Shown: positions 11,769 to 25,689, counted from the first letter of the stretch. The stretch is DNA of 64,000 nt from Rotaria socialis (GCA_905331475.1 CAJNYU010001119.1:124001-188000); one strand, 5' to 3'. Numbers and translations are program-made. The notes: generated from the letters alone by a model not told the origin.

Positions 11769-12806
11769 CAGACTACGCTCTCGTATCTGCTACATCGAGC
11801 AATGCAACAGTGCCTTCGGGTTAATTTCCCAGTTTCTTATTTGTTATTTTTGTCAGCAATACAATTTTGATTCTTGATCTTTTTTTGTACAGTTGAATAG
11901 AAAGAAAGAAAGATATATAATATTTATGTAATTCTGTTCATTTTCAAAGCTAGCTGACGAGCAAAATATATCTAATGTAATTTAAAATAAAGATATATAT
12001 ATATATATATTTGTGTTGGAAAGGGAAAATATGCTTGAACTTCAACGACAAATCGATTAAGAAAAGACCTAAATTTAAGAAGAACCATAGATAAATCACT
12101 ATTCAGGATTTATTGATTACAGTAACAGTGTATTCGTTTGGATGATTATAATACAAGTAATAAAATAGTTGACAGTATCGTCGATCTTTTTCATATATCA
12201 AACATAGGAGTGTTTAAAGGTTACAAGGATCATAGGATGACAAGTCGTACACTAGAGAGATTTATAAGAAGACTTGCAGCGTCTTAGATAATTTGCATCC
12301 AATGATAGTTATATGATTAACATTTACTTGTACTTTATATTTCAATTTTAAAAACTCGTGACAATCAAATAATAAGCGAGGCGAATCTTTAAAAGGTTAC
12401 CATAAATAGATCATTGGCTTGTCATAATTGCTAAGTGCAATTTCTTCCAGAAGGTTGTTAAGGCTTATTTTATCTTAATTCAACTTTAAGTGATGAAGAG
12501 CAAATTAAAGTTTCAAATTCTTTAAAAACAATGAATTTTTCAAACGGAACCGATGCAAATCAAATACTTTCAAGTGTTTATATAATATTAACAAAGAAAT
12601 TCGTTCTTTTTATTTTATTTCAAAGCCTACATTAACAAGTAATTCGCTCAAGAGCGATATCTATCGGATTAGATCTAATGTTTCGTTCGTTTTATTTTTC
12701 ATCGCCAGACAGAAAAAGAAACTTGCAATGATTCATCGTTAACACATCCCACCTTTACGCCACAAAATCATTTTTATTCATTAGAGATAATGTTGTAAGG
12801 TTCCTC
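11769..12806 (+). other. Intergenic region with short AT microsatellite
   Basis: AT-rich spacer. AATAAA at about 11984 is a plausible ATG13 polyadenylation signal and is followed by (AT)n at about 11995-12010. No coding sequence recognised. Confidence 0.4.
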
Positions 12807-15800
12807 ATGGGTAATTTATTTTCTCGGCACAAAGAACATCTGATAATTGATGAAGATGATGATGATCAATTTTTTGATTGTCTAAATGATGACGAACCAC
12901 ATGAGCACAATGAACAAATCAGCGAAATTCCCATTCAAACGATTTCACATTATTATGCCGTATGGATTCCATCCAATGTTGAAATCACAGGTAAACAAAT
13001 TTTTATTAGAATCTTTTCTTTCATTTAATTGTGAAATTTGAATTAGAAAATCAATTTATTTTTGACGATATGAAAAGTGCTTTTACACTTTGTAAAAAAT
13101 ATAGTAAATATAATAGCCGAGTGAAAATTTTTGCTAATCGCCATGATGCTGAGAATTTTATTCAAGAAAGACGAAATAATCTAATAAATAATGATGATAT
13201 CAATATGTCCATTGAACAAGTAGCAAAACCGATCAATAGTGATGCAGAAAAATTACCGTATAGTGATGTGCCAACGTCTGAACTAACAAAATTATATAAT
13301 CTTGTTGAAAAAGGTGCTGAAATTGAATTTGAACGATTAATTTGGTCGAATCCTCGTTATTTAATAAGCAGTGGAGATTCACCAACCATTGTCAAAGTAA
13401 ATTTTTGTTATTTTATTTTTGTATGTGAAAGAAATTTTGAATTTAACCTTCCAGATTTCAGTTCGATATAATAGTATGCATGTTGCAGCATTGTCTGGTC
13501 AATCAGCAATAATTCGTACATTGATTAAAACAATAAAAAGCGTTCATTTTATTCGTCGTCTCTACATTAATGATACTGAAGAACAAACGCAAAAACGTAT
13601 AAGATTTATTCTTGATATGTATTTAAATACACCAGATAAAATGGTAAGATAGAATCCATTTTTTTCTCGTTTCTTTTAAAGATTTCTTTGTTTTCAAAAA
13701 TAGCAAAATGAAACTCCACTACATCTTGCATCAAAATTCGGACATTATGATGCAGTATGTACTCTATTGGATGAGCCCATTTGTAGTCGAGATGCTGTGA
13801 ATAAAGCTGGTTTAACACCACGTGATGTAGATGTTAATAATTGCGTTAACGGAAGAATTGAATTCAGTTGTTAATTTAGATTATTTGCAGTCGAGCAAAA
13901 GATAAATCCAAAGAAAAGAAGATAGTTCAATTATTTGAATGTAAGTTGTTTCTTTTGTCATGTACTATTTTTCTAACGAAAAATTGATTTTCTTTTAGCT
14001 ACTTATTATATTCCGATTTACAGTCGAAAGATAACAATGGAAAAAATTGTTTCAAAACCAGTTGATGAAAAAACATTCAAACCACTTTTAAATATAATTC
14101 AGCAATCTGCATCAAATCTACCAGTTGAATGTGATAATGAGATGATATTGATTGCATTTGCTGGTCCAACTACTTATGACTTGGTTAGTATAATTTCGTG
14201 TTAAAAAATCCATAATTTCCATGGATTTTGTACTTCATGAAGTGCTACTATTTCTTTTATGATATTCAGTATGATCGTGACAATAAGATTCAATTGCAAG
14301 TGAATGTCTCTTTTTTTCTTAATCGGTTCAGATGTACTACACTCGTATTTCGCTTATCGTGCCATTATGTGTAGTTTACCATGGGGAGAAAGCTGGCGAG
14401 TATTTTGTCTAGGACTCGAAAACGTTATCAAGTTTATTTTTCTATTCTGTTGTTGACATCTGAGACTTATATAATATATTTTTGATTTATTGATCTAGTG
14501 TGAATTTTAACTATTAGTCGATATATTGATAATTTAAAGAGATTTCTTTTGTATTTAAAAGGCCATGAAATTCTACACATCAGTGTCATCGTCGACACGT
14601 GGTCAAGCGCGTCGTGCACAAAGTCTTTTATCTTCACCAAAAAGTCCAATTTATATTGTTCGTAGTGATGCTGAAAAAGGTTGGGAACGTGTAGCTCGAA
14701 GTTATGCATTAGAAACATATTCAATAAATTGGTCGGAATATTGGCCATTTCTTGATACCTATATAAATTTATCATCAAATGATGGTCTTCGATTATTAGA
14801 ATATTATCTTCAACAACGTATTTTACACAGCCAAATATTAAAAGCAATTGATCAATTAGAAAAATTTTCCAGCCATTATTTATCAATTGAAAAAGATAAA
14901 ACCTCTAATGAAAATGATTTAATACTTAATTCTATATCACAATTGATACAGCTATTTTATTCATTTATTGATCTATTTAATTTAAATGATTTTGTATTAA
15001 ATCGTACGTATCGTCAACATCTTGAATCGGGTGGATTTGAAAATCAACAAAACAATGAATTAAACATAATTAAAACAAATCTAATTAATCAATTACAATG
15101 GTTATCAACAGAAAATAAAAGCATTTTATTTCTATTCACACGTCCATTACTTAATTGTTTAACTATGGTATTTACACTAATTATAAGTCCATCTGGTTGT
15201 GCATTAATTGATCAAATACAACATAATCAATATGAACTGCATTGCCATCAACAGAAAATTCGTCCAGCATCACGACTCAGTCTGATTGGACTTGTTTGTC
15301 CAAAACGAAGACAATCTCGACAATCAATTAAATCTCAAAAACCACAAAAAATCATACGATCCAATTCTTGGCCTATCCTATCATCATTAGTAGACTCCTC
15401 TAGTTTTCGCCGATGTCATTCTCAAAGTACGCTTAATCAAAATAATAATAACTCATCATCATCATCATCAAGTTTATTAAATGAAACAACAAGAAAATCA
15501 ATTAGTGATTTAACGCAACAATCACTTTCTATTTCACATACATCGTCAATGTTTTCGTCACAAACCAGTGTTGACATGTTAAGAGAAGATGATAAAACAA
15601 AAATCAACAAGTGGCATTATTTCTTAGCTGGGTAAAAATAGTAAAGTTTTTCTCTCTGTTTTTATTACCATTTACTTAGTTTTAAGGAGAATTGTTTCAT
15701 AGCAAGAAATAGTAAATTTATTATAAAGTACTTTCTGAAGACGCATTGCAGATAGTAGCCACTTATGGTTAATGGCTGCTAAGAAAAGAATATGACTGTT

Positions 15801-16579
15801 TTGAATTTAATCAATTACTGAAAATTTTTATTTACTGTGTCGTCCAGTAGCGTGAGAAAGTTTAATAAAATATGCAAATAAGACTAACCTTCTTAGTAAA
15901 TGACAGGTTTCTATAGGCATTCCGAGGGATATTTTTTTTACGATACCCTATAGTAGAAGCTAATAAGAAAATCTCGTCAAGTTCCCACAACAATTTATTA
16001 CCATAGTATGTTGAAATTAAAATCTAATACTCACATATTTATTTTAGTTCTCAGCCAACTAAACTTGATGCTCATGTTGTACGTGCAATGGAGCTCAATA
16101 ATTCAATAAATATGGCTGTTCGGCAACAATATCGTCTTTGGTCTAAATGGCATCAAGCTGTTCAAATACGTCCAATTGAAGAACAAAATCTATGGACAAC
16201 ACCAATGAGAAATTTATCACCCTCAAGTCGAAAGGTGAGAATCGAGCATGTTAGCTATCATCGCTCTTTCGTCATCAGTTCTCCTTAACCGAACTAATGC
16301 AATCTCGGTGCTTGTGATTATTTATATATATATCTATCTATATGATTTCGCTTTTTCATGTGCTATTTTTCTTTTTGTATATAAAATATAAATACCAATG
16401 AAATCAGATAAGAATAAAAGTCCCTTTTCATCACGCAGGTATTACGTCCTGGCGAAAATCAATCGTCTTTAATAAAAATGGTAACACGGCAAGCTTTAAA
16501 AAGAAAATCAGATAGTCGAGAACGATCACCGGTGTTAATACAAGACAAAATTATAGAAAAAAAACGATCCAAAAAGTGA
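12807..16579 (+). CDS. ANKLE2: ANKLE2-like ankyrin protein without a visible LEM domain
   Basis: Nine exons join in phase: 12807-12990, 13047-13396, 13455-13643, 13704-13832, 13887-13939, 14000-14184, 14562-15631, 16048-16234 and 16439-16579. The N-terminus, MGNLFSR, fits an N-myristoylation signal and is followed by an acidic stretch. Family blocks then appear in order: YYAVWIPSNVE; the viroplasmin-like KIFANRHDAENFIQE; LIWSNPRYLISSGDSPTIVK; RYNSMHVAALSGQ; LDMYLNTPDKM; ankyrin ETPLHLASKFGHYDAVCTLL; ICSRAKDKSKEKK; LIAFAGP; and WSEYWPFLDTYINLSS. The C-terminus is Ser-rich and ends in a basic tail (KKRSKK). ANKLE2 works at the ER/nuclear envelope, tethering PP2A and opposing VRK1 so that BAF is dephosphorylated after mitosis. 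The usual N-terminal membrane segment and LEM domain are not seen here or in the 1 kb upstream. Confidence 0.85.
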
Positions 16580-17701
16580 TTTATTTGTTTGATCTTGTTT
16601 CGTCAATAGTAGTCTGTCATTGCGTATTGTTTTTCATTATTATTTTCAGTCATTTTTGACAATGAATTTTTCCAAGCCTAACACAAATTAATTTATTCTA
16701 GCCATATGAACGCTTTTCAAAAATAATTGAAAGTAAATTAAATATTAGTTAGTTCTATTTTTTCGCATTTTCATATTTGCATCATGAAATGGAGTTTGTT
16801 TTTCAAGCATCTTGTCCGTGAAGATATTCGATGCATATCATGTCTCATACATGATCAGTTGATTTATGTTATTTAATGCTAATGAGAATTTTCTGATGCA
16901 TTCAATGTCAAGCTTTTCTATTTGCATGGTTGCCTGTGTCAAGCGATTTGCTTAATAGTTCTTATTATCTTTATGGCTGATCATTGACAACTAATTACAT
17001 ATACGTGATAGAGGTTTCTAAAGTTATAAATTGGAGTTTATTATTTAGTGTAAAATTCTTTGCTGGTTCTAAATATGATGTGCAGTTGAAGAACGTTTTC
17101 ATGAAAGAAATCCGAAGATATAGATCTTCATGTATTATATTGTGATATCATATAAAAATATCTCAATTTTTTTCAAGTTTTCAACAATATCTTTCAAAAG
17201 ATATAAGTGGAGATTTTTCTAAACGTATCACGAATTAATGGTAAACTTAGTAAGACTTACCATTTCAAGTGTAATCGTATTTGTATCAGCTTGTTTGAAT
17301 ATTTTGTCGCGTAATTTTATCTATCAAAAGCAATATTGTGTAGGAGCTACCTAACGATTACGATCAAAATAAAACTGTTAAACAAATCATTTTTCTTGAA
17401 TTTTAAATTATTCACACTCGAAGTATAAAAAAAAGCTTTTACATCTGTGCCAGTCAAATGTATATTGTTCAAAGATTATTTGTATTGTAATTGGTTTAGA
17501 ATTATTTTTAATATCCAACATGCTTCATTCTTCTTTAATAATAAAATAAATAGTCGCAGTCGTCGAAATAATATTTCGATGATGTTCAACATAAAAATTT
17601 TAAATTTTGTCTTGTCTATCCAGAAAGAGACTTCTCGATTTATAGAAAGCGAAGACAAAGTTCATACTTATGCATAAGTAAATATAATAATAACTAAAAC
17701 A
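16580..17701. other. Convergent intergenic region
   Basis: About 1.1 kb of AT-rich DNA between two convergent genes. Short frames on both strands at about 17447-17677 lack any recognisable motif and are taken as chance. Confidence 0.5.
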
Positions 17702-20700
17702 TTATCCATTTCGCTTCAATATTGGTTCTCGTACAAAGAAAATAACTGATGCAGCGAGCATACTAATAAGATAAAATATAAAACAAATTCGATCAACAAT
17801 AATAGCTAGAATTTTCCATTCTTCATATATATCATATAATAATTGTGATTGAACATTTTGTCTTCGAGCATGTATTGTTAAAAGTAAACGTTGGCATTCA
17901 AGAATTTCACGTAATATAGAAAGTTTTAATTCTTCATCATCAATACTATTTGGATCAAATTGTGTTTGCATCGTAAGTAATATTTGTTCAATATTATGGG
18001 TTAGTGAATGTTGTTGAGTAGATTTCTGAGTTGTTTCTTCTGTGCCATTGTCATCATCATTATTATTAGCAGTTGTTTTACTTGAATTTGTTGTTGTTTT
18101 TGTTGCTGTTGTTATTGGAAGGAGTGGTAATTTTGTTTTGGTATTTTTCTCACCTCGACGAATTTCACCATTTGAATTATCTCGACGAGTACTACGTCTC
18201 ACATTAGTTTTAGTCGAATTTGATTGAGAAAGTAATTGTTCATCACTGATAAAATGAAAACCAAGCCAACAACCGATTTTACCCATTACTATGCGACGAC
18301 ACCAACGTGGTACACGTGACTTCTTTGGTCCACGATAATGAAAATTAAGTACGACCACCGTAAGGACAACAGAAATAAGCACCAATATTAAATTGACATT
18401 AAAATATATACCTAAAATACAAATCCGAATTGTTAATTTAATGTCACTCCAACAAAAATTATGTCTCATGTATTTTAGAAACTTGATCATGTCATCGTTA
18501 ATAAAGAATCTTAAAATTTTGTAAAAACGTTTTTCGATAAGCTCTGCTCTTGACAAACTCTAGAATAAATGTGACTGCAATGTATATAAAATGTCAGTAG
18601 ATATTGATAAGTGAATGCAGAGAACTCAGTTACTCTCACCGATCCACTCACACGCGCACACATCCGCCCACTGTCAAGATGCTCTTTCTTTTTGATTATT
18701 TTTTTTCTTAGTTATAAATTAGTGGGTTGAAATGTACATGTATGAACATGATTTGCAAGAAAATAAAAATAATTGGATACATATGTATTGTTAGAAAAGC
18801 AATGTCTCTTGAGAATTCGAATGAATCGTACGCAAATAAATGCTAGAATTTCTCGATAGTAGATTCTATCAAAATCTATTCACGATATAACTGAATATAA
18901 TTGATGATGAACAAAAAATAAAAATTATGGCTGAAATATCGATTCAAATATGCTACGACAGTCGCGAAGATCTTCTCTTGTGCGACATATGACGCGAGCA
19001 TTTCTTAAGTTGGTTTTTTTATGAAATAAATCAAGTGTATCTTTTAAAACATTTTTCTTACCAATAATAGGAAGATTAGAAGAAGCTTTTGGTGTATAAT
19101 CGGATATGAGTTGAAGAAAAACTGTTAAGGCAAGAAGAATTGTAATCGTTAATGTAATTTTTTCACCTGAATCAGGTGGAAGCCAAAATACAAATAATGT
19201 TAAACAAGATAAGATTGAGAATGGAAATATCATATGATTAACATAAAATTGATAGTTACGTTTCATTTTTATTTGAAATACGAGCCATAAATAACGATTC
19301 ATAGTAGCATTTTGTACAACTATTTCATAAACTTGCCATTCAGTACGTATATATTGACTTTGTTGGCGAACATTTTGCGGTTGATGTCGAACTAATAATT
19401 CATCAGAGGGACGTGACCATGATTGAATCTCAAGTGTACAATTTTGTTTGTCTAAAAAGTTAAAGAACAAAGTAAAAACGAAACCATTGAATGTGAAACA
19501 CTTGATTTACCAAATGGAAAATATGTTATAACAACATCACAGTAAGATCGAAACACATCAGGATAGACCCATTCGACAGTACCATTCCAATGAACAGTTA
19601 ATAAATAGTATTCACGTCGTTGAGAATAAGCAACATCAGCTGAATTGAATAGAACAATATCAGGAGTCCAAATTTCAAGTGCAGAAAAAACAGTTCGATT
19701 TTGATCATTATAGTCACTGGGTAACCATCGTAAATGTTCATCTTGCCATTTCAATGTAACTTGAACATTAGTTGTCATAACTTGATTTTGTTCATCCTAA
19801 ATTTTTATGAATAAACAACGAAGAAGAAAACATAACAGTATCTTACTAAATTCATCACTTGAATGATATTAAGACCAACATCAACCACAGTGACCGTTGT
19901 TGTATTCATAACTGGCCGAGCTTCAGGTACGTAACTTTCAAGTAACGTGGCACGCAGTCGAGATTCATCCGAATTGAATTGAAGTGCTAAATATTGAAAA
20001 AAGTTACAGATATCTGTCAACTAATAAATTATTTTTGAGTCGACATAATGTGCACTTGGATTGTCTATGAGTATTCATTCTTGTCGATGTCTTTGTTCTA
20101 CTCACAAATATTATTGTAGATTGATGTTATTTTCTTAACGTGAGTTCAGTCCTTTATTAGCATAAGAACACAACCAGAACGCATAGAGAGAAAGACGAAC
20201 TACTACCATAGAAATATATATATATATATATGTTAACGTCCAAACTGAGATTACGTCCAATGCCGGATTGAACGGAAATTTAACATTAAAACCTGAATTA
20301 GTCTGTACATCAGTGTAGGATTCAACTTCTTATTGATGAATTATGATCAGAGTAACCCATATCCTCACACCGTCACCCTCAAGATTGAAAAGTGTTCATA
20401 ACTCCTTGAGCCTTTAATTTATTCGTTTATTGATGATTACGTTGCCTGATATGACGATACTTCATTGAAGTTCATAAGTAGAAAATCGAATCCTACACCG
20501 ATATACAGACTAATTCACGTTTTAATGTTAAATTTCCGCTCAATACGACGAATAGATTAAGGTCGCTATCCATACGATTTGGCCTTGAGAGAGAAATAGA
20601 AACGAATGTAGAATAGATAGAATAAAGAAAGTGAAAGAACGAAAGAAAAAACGAAACACAAAACACAAAGAAAGAAAAACAACTCACGAGCAAATATATA

Positions 20701-21712
20701 ATGCTAAGGAAAAGCCCACCACCTACAATTACAAATTTTGATTTTCGAAATTGAACATCAGGTCTTTTCCACATCTCAGAAATTTTTTTAATAAAAAATC
20801 TAAAAAAACATATTTTAACATAATTGTATCTTAGAGTAGGAACATCATTCATATCTGAAATTTCCATAATGAATTATTCGTGGCATGCACTGATGCAGTG
20901 GAAAGTTTCAAGACAGAAGTCTTTTTATTTAGTATTCCTCAGAACGGGATTGCTAATCATTGAGAAAAGTACACAGAAGCACAGCAAAAAGCTAGGAAAA
21001 TAATTATTTTTCGAGTGTTCACTGTTCAAATAGAAGATTTCCGTTACAATATTAGTAATATTTTGATTATGGAGGAAAAAAATTATAAATAATCAAATCA
21101 TGATCTTTTTACTTGAGGAAAGATCTTCTGATTTCCATACCCAGGTCGACTAATCCGACGGGAGAATTTTAAAAAATTATCAAAATTCTATTTAGTGCAA
21201 AAAAGCTTTTTAGTGGTTGATTATAGCAGACGTTTTTGGCGTATCGGATCCCAATCTCGGTCCAAAACCCGGAATCCGTCGATTCTCGTGGGTTTTCATG
21301 TAAAATCCGAGGTAACCCGTTTTCCGATCCGATTGGATCCAGTTGTAGGAATGAACGACCTGGATATTTAACAAAAACAAATAATATTCTTCGACAGTTT
21401 CTTGAAACTCTACTAAGAAATAGTTGGACTTTTGATTCAATTACTATCAAAACTTATTGATTAAGCGATGAAATCTATGATATTTATATATTGTTCGATC
21501 AACTTACTGGTATCATCATCTATATCGATGCCATTTGTAGTTGAAACTTTATGTTTTCGAGAATTCAGTCCGCTATCACTTTTACGATTCATTAATTTAA
21601 CTGAACTTGCAAAAGCAGATGAACTAGATGCTGAATACACATAATAAGTCCAATGACAAAGAATAAGATATAAAACCAATTGAATTGAAATATTGAAATT
21701 CATTGTTTTCAT
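17702..21712 (-). CDS. Nicotinic acetylcholine receptor-like Cys-loop subunit, non-alpha type
   Basis: Five exons join in phase: 21712-21508, 19986-19847, 19796-19511, 19451-19062 and 18411-17702. A signal peptide (ISIQLVLYLILCHWTYYVYS) leads into a ligand-binding domain with LKWQDEHLRWLPSDY and IWTPDIVLFNSADV. The Cys-loop CDVVITYFPFDKQNC (13 residues between cysteines) is formed exactly across an intron. M1 begins FYVNHMIFPFSILSCL. M2 follows PPDSGEKITLTITILLALTV; the GEK before M2 is typical of cation channels. M3 is VNLILVLISVVLTVVVLNFH, followed by RGP. A long cytosolic loop has poly-Thr/Asn and basic runs. M4 is ICFIFYLISMLAASVIFF, before the end. Loop C lacks the vicinal cysteine pair that defines alpha subunits (the region reads YEIVVQNATMNRYLW). 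It therefore probably needs a partner. The first intron is about 1.5 kb and holds a small inverted repeat. Confidence 0.88.
20263..20546. repeat. Imperfect inverted repeat in the receptor's first intron
   Basis: Arms of about 58 bp, at about 20265-20323 and 20487-20546, are near-perfect reverse complements (shared core ggaaatttaacattaaaac). They surround a spacer of about 160 bp. The structure resembles a small foldback or MITE-like element. No target duplication is clear and no protein is encoded. Confidence 0.6.
21230..21360. other. GC-richer patch inside the receptor intron
   Basis: A stretch with repeated ccg, cgg and ggatcc motifs stands out from the AT-rich surroundings. Partly symmetrical blocks (tcggatcccaatc and gattggatcc) hint at a decayed inverted repeat. 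Nothing is recognised in it. Confidence 0.3.
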
Positions 21713-24700
21713 AATTTAAACGTTGAATTGGCTGCTGTATTATAAGTATCACCGTAAAAGATTGATGAGATATAATGCCAACTTTCTTCTCAATATTTTT
21801 CGAATTTCTTGGTTGTTGCTTAATCACTGACAAAGATAGGCGGTTGTAGAATGTCTTAGAGTTCTCAGTTAACAAAAAAAGGATAGAGAGAAAAGAAAAT
21901 AGAAGAGCCAATTGGGTCTCTGATTTAGCTTTCATCGTTGCTTTGTTTATCTTCGTTCCATTGTTGTCTCCACTCCCGATATTCTAATACTCGTTCACGA
22001 GAAGGACAAAAAGAAGAAGATGATGATGATAATAATGATGAGATGAGCAGTGAATAGTAGTGACTTTCTTCATTACTATAGTTTGCTGAAATCTGAGAAT
22101 AGATTGTAGAGAACAATAGAAATATAGCACATACGAAAGGACTTATCAAGTTAACCGACGTTTTTTTCCCGACTAATTCATGTGATGAACAAAACATATA
22201 ATTCATAGCTGCACATAAATGATCAAACATATAAATTTTTTTCTTAAAGTAAATTTTTATATTATACTCAAACTTCTAATTAAAATGTTTTTCTATCACT
22301 TGTAAAAAGAACAATATGAAATCATTTTTTTCAATCAATGTCAGAAACGACAAGAGTATGTATTCATTAGGCAGATTTTATGTGTGATTATATTAACTAT
22401 ATGTCTGACACGATGAATCAGATTATTTTGATAATTATTAATGACATCCTCTTCAATGGAACAAAAGAACAATAAGTTTAGAATAATACTGATATTTTTT
22501 ATCGCTGTATATGCGTATATATTTATTTTAACAAAAAAGATTGGCATATCTAATTTTTTCCCAATCGTATATCTCTCTTTCATTCTTTTTTTTTCGTGTT
22601 AGATACACATCGTTGACAAAGTTGCTCACTATCAACTTTGCAAGTGTTAATTTAATAATTAATAAATATGGTTTATGCGCGTACGGATTATTGAAATAAA
22701 TATTTGATATTTTTCTTACTAAATGTTTTTCTTTCTGCTTTTGTTCTTTGATCGGATTAAAGTTTGAAGAAATCGTAGTGGTTTTCTGGATTTAGTCTGC
22801 ACTTTTGCGTTCTTTGTCTTGTAATCTTTTCAAATAGAAGGTGTTTCAATAATCTGTAAGAATTGATTTTCAATCGAATATAGTGATAAACTCTAGGTAA
22901 CATTCGTCGAATTACGATAAGAACGACGCATCGAAACTTCTCTAATGAATTTAATTACAGCAAAAAGAATGAAATAGTTCGATATTTGTGAGTCACACAA
23001 TGTCTTAAAGTTGTTTGTACGATTTGTTTAAAATAAAACAAATGATATAAATTTTGTTGCTTATGCAAACAAAACTTTAATGAGAGAACATTCTAAATGA
23101 GCGTCAAATGGCGAATGAACTGATAGTTTTTTCACAGACAGCATATGAAAAGAGTACTCAAAAAGTAAAATGAATTTTTGAATTAATATATTTGTCAGTA
23201 GAACTATCTACGGGCAGAATTTCAGATCGGAATACCCTCATTCGATTTGTTAGTATATATATAAAAAACTGACGAAAATGAAGCAAGGAAAATTTTGATT
23301 TCAATGGGACTTGTCACTGGGAGCATATTTTGAACTTTTTCAGCGAATATTCATCCTAATTAGACAGCAAAATCTTTGTGGATAACTAGCCAACAATGTA
23401 CTCATATAGTGTACATGCGGTTAAACTACAACAGACGATAGATATAAACAAAGAAGGACAAAGGTAATATAAAAATCCATTTCGGCCTTTTTTTAATTTC
23501 CAGATGATTTGATCATAACTGTAAATTTATCGAATAATAGTAAATAAGGATTCAATCTATTGACGAATGTGTTTAACAGAAAATAAATATAGGTGAAGAG
23601 TAATTCTAAGTTTTCCTAATAGTCAACTGTTCAATGAAGTTACGGGTTTCAAATGAAGTTTAGAATCTACTAGACAGTACAGAAAATTTTCATTATTTGA
23701 ATTTTTACTAAGAAGTCAGAAGAAAATTAAGAATATTGTTATTAGAAGCGAAAAACTATTAATTTTGTTCCCTTAAATGATTAACATTTTCTGTAACTAA
23801 GCTGGTGACAGATAAATTTTTTCTATATGTTAAATAAAATAATACAGCTGAGATAATCCCACGCGCTCGATAGTAATTACTAGTTATTTCACAGCTATTT
23901 ATAAAACAAACAAATAAAATAGAACGTAAAGTTTTACATTAAAAAACAAATACGGCTTGTTGAAGTAACTATATAAATTTTGAATTCGCTTTTAATGTAG
24001 CACTCTCAGTAACTGTCTTCGGCCATGGCTTATGACCTTTCTCTAATGGATATTTATCAAGACAAATATTCTAAACATTCTTTATTGTTGAACCTGTAGT
24101 GCGCAATTTTCTGACATAGAATAACTTTATACAAGTCACAAAAAGTTATTTTACACATATGAACAAAAATAAAAGATTTTTTTATTAGTTGTTACATTCA
24201 TCAAAAAGCGTACTACTTCTCCTTCCTTCGTTTGCCTTGTCTGAGTGATTTAAAATGTCACTAAAATCCAAGGTGAAGAAACTTAGGGTATGATGTGCAG
24301 CCAAGAAGGAACCCTACAAATCAAATCATAAATCCAACAGACTTTTTAACCAGAATTCTTGTAGCTAAATTAGAAAATTTCTCAGTGCGTCTCTGAAATG
24401 TTTTTGTGTACTTCATCTGTTATCAACTTATTGTATCAATAAAACTGATATTGTACAAAAGTTTGTAACAATAATACCGGGTATCAATGTTTCGAAGTTT
24501 TTTCTATGAATTACTTTTTATGATTAAATTTTATATTTACATATCGTGAGGTACCTATGCAAATATGAATTTAATTAATACAACTATATATGTTTTACTT
24601 TCCTGTCTTTTTATCGTCAAATAATATTTTTTAAGCTCAAAACTTGCTTTCTATGTGTGTCATGACTTCATCATTAAATTTGTATTATTAAATATTCCTA

Positions 24701-25689
24701 CGAGGTTCCGAAGCTGAGAATTTAATCCGAGAAGCGGCAGAAAACATTTGAAACATGCCTGATTTAAGTTCCTTTTGTGGGAAAATTTCAGATGCTGTAC
24801 ATTTTGAAAGTAGTAGCGGTATTATTGTAATTCAAACAAGTCGGAAACAAATTGAAGGAGGAATAGAATTGTAGTAACAATCAAACTGATTTAAACTGTA
24901 AACGATAGTTCGTTCTAGGGTTCCGTGCAAATCGTATCAATTCATACTGATAGTTTCAATATGAAAGTATAGCTTTAAAACAAAGTGCTATTACAATCGT
25001 TTTGAATCGATCAATCCATACTTCAATCTATTTCATGTTCAACGATAACTTCTATTTAGTGTGTTAAGAAGAAAGACTTTGTTTTAAATTTAATTTTGAA
25101 TTGAAATTCGTTAATTTTATCATCAAAATGATCAAGAACTCATCATATTTCGTGCTATATAATGCTTAGTTTGTGATTATACCTTGAATACTTAACGTAG
25201 GTCATATGTCTTCTTGATTTAATTTCGTCTTTTGGAAGTATTTATTCTAGTGTTAGAAAGACAGAATGTTTTCTCATTTTATGAATCATTTGATCTATCA
25301 TCCTATTAATTGAATGTGTGTTTTATTGTTGAGAAAGTTTATAGTGTGAATAGTATTACTTCGATTCTTTTTTTTTATGGTTAGAGCGCAATATCTAATT
25401 GATTGAATATGAATTTCGATGAGTAAAATAGCTTTTACGAAGTTTATTTTTCTTGTCTATTACTGTTTTTATTTACATTTTCTGTAGAAAATGGTCGAAA
25501 CAGAAAAAGAAACAGAAGTTTGTGTTGATGATCATTAATGAGAACAATGAAAATGAAAGAACAAGTAAAATAGACAGAATACAGAATAAGGCTGCAAAGT
25601 ACACGGCAAATAAGAAAAATGAATGTAATAAAACATAAAAGTAACATAAGAATTCTCTATCTATAGTGTTTATTATTATTTAATATTAG
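21713..25689. other. Long gene-free stretch
   Basis: About 4 kb of AT-rich DNA upstream of the receptor gene and downstream of the BAG gene. Short open frames (for example near 21624-22230 and 25444-25647) are low-complexity and carry no family motifs. It presumably includes the receptor's promoter. No tRNA or RNA gene was recognised by eye. Confidence 0.5.

Noticed and set aside
14467..14886. 139-aa minus-strand frame
   Set aside because: Antisense shadow of the well-supported ANKLE2 exon.
20493..20867. 124-aa hydrophobic frame in the receptor intron
   Set aside because: Overlaps the inverted repeat and is Ser/Phe low complexity; the surrounding exons splice in phase without it.
21624..22230. 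Two minus-strand frames of about 100 aa upstream of the receptor
   Set aside because: Low-complexity sequence lacking motifs. One overlaps the signal-peptide exon in another frame.
22231..25680. Search for tRNA, snRNA or a decayed gene in the long gene-free stretch
   Set aside because: No cloverleaf with A and B boxes or family motif could be found by eye; a covariance-model scan would be needed.
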